A stretch of DNA of 10,465 nt from Palsa-1188 sp050010575 (GTDB lineage: Bacteria > Bacillota > DSM-12270 > Thermacetogeniales > Thermacetogeniaceae): NCBI GenBank assembly GCA_050010575.1, contig JBEKKU010000082.1:1-10465 (forward strand), given 5' to 3'. Shown piece by piece: positions 1 to 4,499 of this stretch. The notes under the pieces were generated by a model. The model did not search any database and was not told the origin of the DNA. It saw nothing but the letters and a program-made list of their open reading frames with translations. Every line of letters begins with the position of its first letter. Position 1 is the first letter of the stretch. A program made the translations under genes and the position numbers.

Positions 1-154
1 CTGTTCCCACCCCGATATCGGCAGCCAGCTTCCCATTTTCCACGCCTGCTACGGAATATGCCTTCTCTCTTACGGCTTCGGAAAAGAAGCCCTTTCTAAT
101 TGAATCCCATTCTTTTGCCACCTCATCAAAATACTCCTTGCTGCCCACGTTCAT
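1..154 (-). CDS. Class I SAM-dependent methyltransferase, N-terminal fragment
   Basis: The minus strand from the ATG at 154-152 reads MNVGSKEYFDEVAKEWDSIR and continues to ADIGVGTG at the window edge, about 51 residues. The last part is the glycine-rich motif I that binds S-adenosylmethionine in class I (UbiE/ArsM-like) methyltransferases, and it sits at the usual place about 45 residues in. The start overlaps the stop of the upstream marR gene as ATGA, with GAGGGGAG just ahead of it, so the two are almost certainly translationally coupled and form one operon. The substrate cannot be read from this fragment. Arsenite or another thiol-reactive compound would suit the surroundings, but that is inference. 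The first four codons recur at 3700-3689 ahead of hgcA. The rest of the gene lies outside the window. Confidence 0.75.
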   Translation of the reverse strand, partial: MNVGSKEYFDEVAKEWDSIRKGFFSEAVREKAYSVAGVENGKLAADIGVGT

Positions 155-600
155 TCTCCCCTCGCTTGGCAGGACTGCCTTGGTAGGTTCTTTACCAGTA
201 TCTCCAGGCTTTCGAGCACCTGGTCCCTCTTGGTTTCAGGAAGGGAATTGTAAACATCCTGGTAGTATTGCTCCATCCCGGACTCGATCTCCGAAAACAG
301 CGCCTGTCCTTTGGTGGTCAGACCGATGCTCAGGTATCTTCGGTTTTCGGAATCAGGTTCCCTGGTCACCAGATCCCGCTCCACCAGGGTGTTGATGGTC
401 CTGCTCATGGTGCTCTTGTCCAGTCCCAGCATATTAGCCAGGTCGTTGACCGAAATGCTGCCGGCCCGGGCTATCTCCACTATGGCGTGGCATTGGCTCA
501 GGGTGACGCCACAGCATATGGCCTCGCTCTTTTCCAACAACCCCAGTTTTCTGGTTAGTAGCCGAAAGGACTCCCTCAAGCAGGCCAGCGTCTCTGACAT
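151..600 (-). CDS. MarR-family winged-helix repressor with cysteine cluster
   Basis: A 149-residue MarR-type regulator. The winged helix is visible around residues 48-95: SISVNDLANMLGLDKSTMSR is the DNA-recognition part, followed by a DSENRRYLSIGLTTKG wing. Helix 2 carries three cysteines (C29, C30, C37 in CCGVTLSQCH), which could sense electrophiles, arsenic or mercury; this is inference. I chose the ATG at 600. The in-frame GTG at 615 lies inside the AGGAGG at 620-615 and cannot use it. The spacing to the ATG (14 nt) is long, so the start is not settled. Two palindromes at 628-657 lie just upstream and probably mediate autoregulation. The stop overlaps the methyltransferase ATG. A collapsed second copy of this gene lies at 3697-3879, ahead of hgcA, which suggests this protein also acts there. 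Confidence 0.9.
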   Translation of the reverse strand: MSETLACLRESFRLLTRKLGLLEKSEAICCGVTLSQCHAIVEIARAGSISVNDLANMLGLDKSTMSRTINTLVERDLVTREPDSENRRYLSIGLTTKGQALFSEIESGMEQYYQDVYNSLPETKRDQVLESLEILVKNLPRQSCQARGE

Positions 601-627
601 CTCGATGATAATCACCTCCTGCTTATA

Positions 628-657
628 TTGTATAATGCAACTGTTGTATTATACAAC
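628..657. promoter_or_regulatory. Paired palindromic operator of marR
   Basis: Two copies of a 13-bp palindrome TTGYATNATRCAA lie at 628-640 (TTGTATAATGCAA, one mismatch) and 644-656 (TTGTATTATACAA, perfect), centres 16 bp apart. On the minus strand they cover a candidate promoter (TTGTAT, 18 bp, TACAAT) for marR. Their position in the 137-bp divergent gap and their symmetry fit a MarR dimer site. The same pair with the same spacing occurs at 3885-3914. Confidence 0.75.
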
Positions 658-674
658 ATCTAATGTCATTTTTA

Positions 675-703
675 TTGGACTGTGCCACGGATTCAATTAA
701 AAT
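675..703 (+). promoter_or_regulatory. Sigma-A-like promoter for the phosphoesterase gene
   Basis: TTGGAC at 675-680 and TAAAAT at 698-703 are separated by exactly 17 bp, about 35 bp ahead of the ATG at 738. It lies beside the marR operators, so the MarR protein might also influence this divergent gene. Confidence 0.6.
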
Positions 704-737
704 GGGAATGAGCAAAAGTCAAAGAGGAGGAAGGCAT

Positions 738-1457
738 ATGAGGAAGCTGGCGCTGATCGCCGACATTCACGGAAATCATCTAGCCCTGAAAGCGGTGCTG
801 GACGATATCAGGAAGCGCGGTGTTGGTGGGGTGTATTGCCTGGGGGACCTGGTGGGTTATGCCCCTTTTCCCAACGAGGTGATCGAGATCATCCGCCGGG
901 AGCACATACCCACGGTGATGGGGAATTACGACGATGGGGTGGGGTTTGTCCGCTTCGTGTGCGGCTGTGATTTTCCCAACGAGGAGGCCCGGCTGGCCGG
1001 GGAACAATCTCTCAGCTGGACTAAAGCGCATGTGGCAGAGGAGAACAAGGAATTTTTGCGCCGTTTACCCAAGGAGATCTGGATCGAGAATGAGGGAAAC
1101 AAAATCCTGCTGGTGCACGGCAGCCCACGTGCCCTCAATGAGTACATCAAGGAGGATACTGCAGAAGAGACCCTGGATGACATCTTTCAACAAACCGGAG
1201 CAGATATTCTCTGCGTGGGACACACCCACAAGCCCTTTCATCGCATCTTCAACGGCCGCCACATCATCAATGCCGGCAGTGTCGGCAGGCCGAAGCACGG
1301 TGACCCCAACGCCCTGTATTGCTTGCTGACAATCGGTGAACAACTGCAGATCGAGTTCCCCAAAGTGTCCTACGATACAGAGGCAGTGGCCAGGGCGATC
1401 CTGGGAGCGGGACTTCCCGCCGCCTTTGCAGATCAGGTACGCACCGGCAAGGACTGA
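738..1457 (+). CDS. Calcineurin-like metallophosphoesterase, YfcE-type
   Basis: A 239-residue cytosolic phosphoesterase with all the metal-binding motifs of the family in order: D9-x-H11 (ADIHGN), GD at 36-37 (LGDLVGY), GNYDD at 62-66, HGSP at 127-130 and GHTH at 161-164. These residues hold a dinuclear metal centre that hydrolyses phosphoesters. Relatives include YfcE phosphodiesterases and diadenosine-polyphosphate hydrolases, and the exact substrate is not predictable. The start at 738 is supported by GAGGAGG about eight bases upstream. An in-frame ATG exists at 663 but has no such site. The gene diverges from marR and converges with the SDR remnant, its stop lying two bases from that remnant's stop. 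A link to metal resistance rests only on position. Confidence 0.9.
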   Translation: MRKLALIADIHGNHLALKAVLDDIRKRGVGGVYCLGDLVGYAPFPNEVIEIIRREHIPTVMGNYDDGVGFVRFVCGCDFPNEEARLAGEQSLSWTKAHVAEENKEFLRRLPKEIWIENEGNKILLVHGSPRALNEYIKEDTAEETLDDIFQQTGADILCVGHTHKPFHRIFNGRHIINAGSVGRPKHGDPNALYCLLTIGEQLQIEFPKVSYDTEAVARAILGAGLPAAFADQVRTGKD

Positions 1458-1470
1458 TGTTATTCCTTGC
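1447..1470. terminator. Possible hairpin terminator between convergent genes
   Basis: GCAAGGA at 1447-1453 pairs perfectly with TCCTTGC at 1464-1470 across a 10-nt loop. It covers the stop codons of both convergent reading frames. There is no strong T-run on either side, so termination is uncertain. Confidence 0.3.
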
Positions 1471-1705
1471 TTATCGTGCAACCTCCGTCTACGGGGATAA
1501 CAGCGCCAGTTATATAGCTCACCTAGTCCGAGGCCAGAAACAGGGCCACGTTGGCAATCTCTTCAGGCATCGCAAAGCGATGGTATGGAATAAGGTTTTC
1601 CAGTCTCTCTTTTCGCTCGGAGTCTTCCAGGAAGGAGGCCAGGGCTTTAGTCATGGTACGGCCGGGTTGGATGGCGTTAACCCGTATCCCATAAGGCGCA
1701 AGCTC
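1460..1705 (-). pseudogene. 3' remnant of a short-chain dehydrogenase/reductase (SDR)
   Basis: On the minus strand one frame reads ELAPYGIRVNAIQPG, then RFAMPEEIANVALFLASD, a TAG at 1525-1523, and VSYITGAVIPVDGG to a TAA at 1462-1460. These are the classic C-terminal blocks of SDR enzymes of the FabG/glucose-dehydrogenase type. The catalytic YxxxK region and the Rossmann N-terminus are missing, and the TAG sits where the family normally has a serine/glutamate-rich segment. This is therefore a dead gene tail. Its 5' end is joined to the ArsN2-like gene, which reads through about 18 codons of it in a different frame. It probably marks an old deletion or insertion boundary. Confidence 0.85.
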
Positions 1706-2169
1706 CGGGCATCGCCTGCTCCAATTCCTTCCCCAATATTTCTTGTCATGCAGATAGCAGACGCCGGGCAGATGGACCTAAACTCCTCGGTAGCCTTCAG
1801 GGGCTCCGGGACCTCTTCCCTTGCTATCCTGCGAAATCCGCGCTTACTTAAAAAGTCTTCAATTGTAAGGGTCAAGGCGTAAAGCTGTTTGATTCCCTGA
1901 AGGCGGGCGTAGGCGATCATGTTCTCATGCAGGAGGTTTCCGATCCCCTTCCCGCGGTGTTCGCCCGCAACCGCCAGCGACCTGAGCAGGCCGAACTCGC
2001 CCAGCGCCTCCAGTCCGACTACCCCGACAAGTATCCCATCTCTTTTGGCCAGCAAGAAATGCTGCAGATGCTCGGTTACATCTTCCTGGGGCAGCCCGGC
2101 TTCCGATAATAAGCCTTGCACAGGCAATACATCCCCAGTATCTGCAAGCACAATCTTCAGGTTGTCCAC
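1651..2169 (-). CDS. ArsN2-like GNAT acetyltransferase with foreign C-terminal tail
   Basis: A 172-residue GNAT-fold N-acetyltransferase. The acetyl-CoA loop is seen at about residues 63-77 (RSLAVAGEHRGKGIG), and the C-terminal signature EVPEPLKATEEFRSICPASA followed by ICM (residues 119-141) matches the family annotated as arsenic-resistance acetyltransferase ArsN2. The GTG start at 2169 is chosen because AAGGAGG lies five bases upstream. The open frame continues further back but without a binding site and would overlap hgcB. The family usually ends soon after CPASAxCM. Here about 28 more residues follow, partly encoded out of frame by the SDR remnant, so the natural stop was lost. It follows hgcB by 86 nt on the same strand and may be cotranscribed. 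Substrate and a true arsenic role are unproven. Confidence 0.8.
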   Translation of the reverse strand: MDNLKIVLADTGDVLPVQGLLSEAGLPQEDVTEHLQHFLLAKRDGILVGVVGLEALGEFGLLRSLAVAGEHRGKGIGNLLHENMIAYARLQGIKQLYALTLTIEDFLSKRGFRRIAREEVPEPLKATEEFRSICPASAICMTRNIGEGIGAGDARSLRLMGYGLTPSNPAVP

Positions 2170-2255
2170 GGCAGCCTCCTTAATGCATCTCACGGAAACA
2201 ACGAACATGCCGGCCCTGGAACTTGCAACGCAGCAGCTCACCAGGCGCATCAGCT

Positions 2256-2528
2256 TTATTCGCAGCAACACTCATCGCTGCCGCTCAATCTGCCCCTGAT
2301 GATCCCATAGGCGCACCCTACCCCAGGCCGTACTGAAATGGCTGCTACCGGACAGTTCTTAGCGCAGGCGCCGCACTCCATGCAGGCATCCTTGTCAACA
2401 ATAGAAGCTTTCCTGCTTTCAATTGTGAAGACTTCATGGGGGCATACTTCCATGCACATCCCGCAGCCAGTGCATTTATACTGATCAAGCTCCAGCGTCA
2501 CGACATCTTTCAAATATCTGTACTTCAT
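2256..2528 (-). CDS. hgcB: HgcB, 2x[4Fe-4S] ferredoxin of mercury methylation
   Basis: A 90-residue ferredoxin with two CxxCxxCxxxCP motifs: C19, C22, C25, C29 (CTGCGMCMEVCP) and C49, C52, C55, C59 (CMECGACAKNCP). After them comes VRPGVGCAYG with C72, matching the conserved extra cysteine of HgcB, and the protein ends in ECCCE (C87-C89), corresponding to the C-terminal vicinal cysteines known in HgcB. Established role: it reduces the HgcA corrinoid and is thought to pass Hg(II) through its cysteines. The gene follows hgcA by 16 nt, with GAGAGGTGATG ahead of the ATG, as expected for the hgcAB operon. The third terminal cysteine is an addition to the usual pair. A generic ferredoxin is unlikely given the partner and C72. 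Confidence 0.95.
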   Translation of the reverse strand: MKYRYLKDVVTLELDQYKCTGCGMCMEVCPHEVFTIESRKASIVDKDACMECGACAKNCPVAAISVRPGVGCAYGIIRGRLSGSDECCCE

Positions 2529-2544
2529 ACGCCATCACCTCTCA

Positions 2545-3666
2545 TTAAAACTTCAGAAATAATCTGGAAACCATGAAAACGATCCCTATCCCCGCGGAAC
2601 CGATGATTATGGGCAACCAGATCCTCATTTCCATTTTCACGCCTGACAGCGAGGTATAGGTCGATGAACCGGTAAAATTCATGGCCAGATACGATGAGAT
2701 CGGAGGCAGGATCAGCAGGTAGAATAAGGCCAGCCTCCAGTTGATCGGGGCGGACACATTCCAGGTGTAGTAGGCATCGATAAGCAACGCCCAGATGAAT
2801 CCCAACAGCCAACCCTTCCAGGCAAAGGCCCTGCCGGGTACCCAGGGGAGCAATGCCGGTACAACGACACACCCGATCAGAATAGCACCTATATAGGGCA
2901 TCAGATCGCGGAATGAGCTGATGAATCTGATCCCCACCAGGTTCATGATTAATATAATCGCGATGGCAACTGCCAGCGGCCAGATAACATGCGCCAGTTC
3001 GATCGGTGTCAGAACTATGCGATCTGTAAACCGGAACTTTACGGCGCGCATATCTGGCGTCGCTTTCATTCCCGCTTCGAGAAATGCCTTGAGATCACTC
3101 GCCCTTACCGGTCCATAGATGATATGGAATCCCGATTTCTTAAATACCTCGTGGGCGGCAACTCCGGGGGCGCCTAATTGAGGCAGGATCAATTTCCGAT
3201 GAGACACCAGCCCGGCCAGACCGACAGCCTCTATCCGATGAACTAGCTCCCCGGTTCCAAATGTGCCTTTTCCGGCGGCGCACCACACATTGATGCCTTT
3301 GGTATCGAGCACCAAGATCCAGGCGTCGATACCCGCCAGTTCTTTTCTCAGGCTGTCAAAACTCATTTTATAGTTGGCCGAGACCAACACCGGAGACTGA
3401 TCTGTCGGCTCTCCGACACCATATAAACCGGGGCTGATCGTATAGTGATGGCGGTTTATTCCCCAGCGGGCTTTCCACGACCCCAGAATATCTCTGGTAT
3501 TTAAGCTTGTAGATACTCGTAATACCTCCCCTACAGGAGTCAACCCCTTACCTGTTACCCAACCGGCCTTGCTTTCGTTTAATAAATTACTTTTTTCAAC
3601 CGCATTTGTTTGCCCACAGCAGCATGGGCTCGATGTAGTATTACAACCGCTATTCTTTTCCGGCAT
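2545..3666 (-). CDS. hgcA: HgcA, corrinoid membrane protein of mercury methylation
   Basis: A 373-residue protein with the two-part HgcA layout. The cytosolic corrinoid-binding domain (about 35-215) contains INVWCAAGKGTFGTGE with the cap-helix motif NVWCAAGK at 126-133. Cys129 is the predicted lower cobalt ligand, known to be essential in HgcA. The membrane domain has about five helices (roughly 226-247, 256-275, 283-300, 310-330, 350-369). Established role: with HgcB, it transfers a methyl group from the corrinoid to Hg(II), giving methylmercury. GGGGGAGG six bases upstream fixes the start at 3666. Unusual is an N-terminal extension with C8 and a CCC run at 15-17, not part of the core family as I know it. 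The leader is a collapsed marR copy with intact operators (3885-3914), so MarR control is plausible. The physiological substrate other than mercury is unknown for this family. Confidence 0.96.
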   Translation of the reverse strand: MPEKNSGCNTTSSPCCCGQTNAVEKSNLLNESKAGWVTGKGLTPVGEVLRVSTSLNTRDILGSWKARWGINRHHYTISPGLYGVGEPTDQSPVLVSANYKMSFDSLRKELAGIDAWILVLDTKGINVWCAAGKGTFGTGELVHRIEAVGLAGLVSHRKLILPQLGAPGVAAHEVFKKSGFHIIYGPVRASDLKAFLEAGMKATPDMRAVKFRFTDRIVLTPIELAHVIWPLAVAIAIILIMNLVGIRFISSFRDLMPYIGAILIGCVVVPALLPWVPGRAFAWKGWLLGFIWALLIDAYYTWNVSAPINWRLALFYLLILPPISSYLAMNFTGSSTYTSLSGVKMEMRIWLPIIIGSAGIGIVFMVSRLFLKF

Positions 3667-3700
3667 AAATATCCTCCCCCTGTTCGTTGCCCACGTTCAT
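3650..3700 (-). other. 16-codon leftover methyltransferase start overlapping hgcA
   Basis: ATG at 3700-3698 begins MNVGNEQGEDIYAGKE and stops at TAG 3652-3650, inside the first codons of hgcA in another frame. MNVG matches the methyltransferase start at 154, including its ATGA overlap with the preceding frame. If translated, it would bring ribosomes to the hgcA start. Expression is not shown. Confidence 0.4.
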
Positions 3701-3879
3701 TCTCCTTTTTCCTGGCAGCACTGCCCTGGCAGGCTCCTTACCAGTATCTCCAGGCTTTCGAGCACTTGCTCCCTCTTGGTTTCAGGAAGGGAATTGTAAA
3801 CATCCTGCTGGTCAGCAACCGGACGCACTCGCGCAGGCGGAACAGGGTTTCTGATGCTGCGATGATAATCGCCTCCCAC
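3697..3879 (-). pseudogene. Internally deleted second copy of marR
   Basis: Both ends of the marR gene at 151-600 reappear here. The N-terminal part (3873 to about 3807) reads IIIAASETLFRLRECVRLLT against IIIEMSETLACLRESFRLLT of the intact gene. The C-terminal part (about 3806-3697) reads VYNSLPETKREQVLESLEIL, with only one change from the intact protein in those 20 residues. About 280 bp including the whole DNA-binding domain is missing. The join falls at AGGATG (3806-3801), present at this point in the intact gene too, and shifts the frame, so the two halves cannot form one protein. The ATG of the intact copy is GCA here. The operators, the ATGA overlap and the first methyltransferase codons survive, making this the leader of hgcA. 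A 60-codon GTG-initiated frame spans it but is probably not a functional protein. Confidence 0.85.
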
Positions 3880-3884
3880 TCATA

Positions 3885-3914
3885 GTGTATTATACATCTG
3901 TTGCATTATGCAAC
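3885..3914. promoter_or_regulatory. Paired MarR-type operator upstream of hgcA
   Basis: TGTATTATACA (3886-3896) and GTTGCATTATGCAAC (3900-3914) are both perfect palindromes with centres 16 bp apart, the same motif and spacing as at 628-657. On the minus strand they contain promoter-like hexamers (TTGCAT and TATAAT/TACACT), so binding there would block hgcA transcription. Perfect symmetry next to a decayed gene suggests selection on the sites. Confidence 0.7.
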
Positions 3915-3996
3915 CTTCATTATGAGTGATTTTATCCCGGCAGTTACCCTGGTGTAGGGCTCGTTGGGCATTTTTAAATCAACCGGATTACCTGCC

Positions 3997-4026
3997 TTGA
4001 CAGCTCCGGCACGCCGGTCATATTAT
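3997..4026 (+). promoter_or_regulatory. Promoter of the arsR-ATPase operon
   Basis: Consensus TTGACA at 3997-4002 and TATTAT at 4021-4026 with an 18-bp spacer. The start of transcription would fall in the palindrome that follows at 4028-4051, about 85 bp ahead of the regulator's ATG. Confidence 0.65.
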
Positions 4027-4027
4027 A

Positions 4028-4051
4028 ACATTAAAGCACGTGTTTGAATGT
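4028..4051. promoter_or_regulatory. 24-bp palindromic operator, probably for the ArsR-type repressor
   Basis: ACATT at the left end and AATGT at the right end enclose a central CACGTG. Twenty of 24 positions are symmetrical. Placement across the predicted transcription start, and a 12+12 dyad like those bound by SmtB/CadC proteins, point to autorepression by the gene at 4119. Confidence 0.6.
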
Positions 4052-4118
4052 ACCTTAGAGTTTATCAGGCCGGTAACAGGTTGCGCCTGCTCCACCGGTA
4101 TATGCGAGGAGTGATCGG

Positions 4119-4499
4119 ATGGACGGGGAAAAAGATGATCGGACGACCGGCGCCCCCGATGTTTGCGAGATATTCATCTACGATGCTGAGAAAGTCAACC
4201 GGATGAAAGAAGAGGTGAAAGCCACCGAGGGCCTGTCCCTGTTTTTCAAGGCCTTGGCCGACGACACCCGGCTGAAGATCGTCTATGCCCTGGCCCGGGA
4301 AGAACTCTGCGTGTGCGACGTGGCTAACATGCTGGGACTGACCGTGCAGGCAGCCTCGCATCACCTGCGCTTTTTACGGGACACCGGTTTGGCCAAATAC
4401 CGCAAGTCAGGCAAGATCGTCTTTTACACTCTAAACAATAGAAGGATCGCCAGGCTGGTGGAGATGATGGTACAAGAGCTGACAGGAGGATGGCAATAG
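4119..4499 (+). CDS. ArsR/SmtB-family metal-sensing repressor, CadC-like
   Basis: A 126-residue ArsR-type repressor. The winged helix covers about 38-108, with LFFKALADDTRLKIVYAL, the metal-binding helix ELCVCDVA (C64, C66) and the recognition helix TVQAASHHLRFLRD. In CadC the two cysteines of the LCVCD helix plus N-terminal cysteine bind Cd/Pb. Here C16 (VCEIF) could be that N-terminal ligand. The alternative Zn site of SmtB-like proteins in helix 5 needs D-x-H and a distal H-x-x-E, which are absent (YTLNNRRIARLVEMM). A soft-metal sensor is therefore likely. GAGGAG precedes the ATG. The stop overlaps the probable GTG of the ATPase by one base, so they are coupled. Metal binding should release the 4028-4051 operator; this is inference from the family. 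Confidence 0.9.
   Translation: MDGEKDDRTTGAPDVCEIFIYDAEKVNRMKEEVKATEGLSLFFKALADDTRLKIVYALAREELCVCDVANMLGLTVQAASHHLRFLRDTGLAKYRKSGKIVFYTLNNRRIARLVEMMVQELTGGWQ

Noticed and set aside
1457..1882. 141-codon plus-strand frame after the phosphoesterase
   Set aside because: It is antisense to the SDR remnant and the ArsN2-like gene, both with clear family motifs, and has no ribosome binding site.
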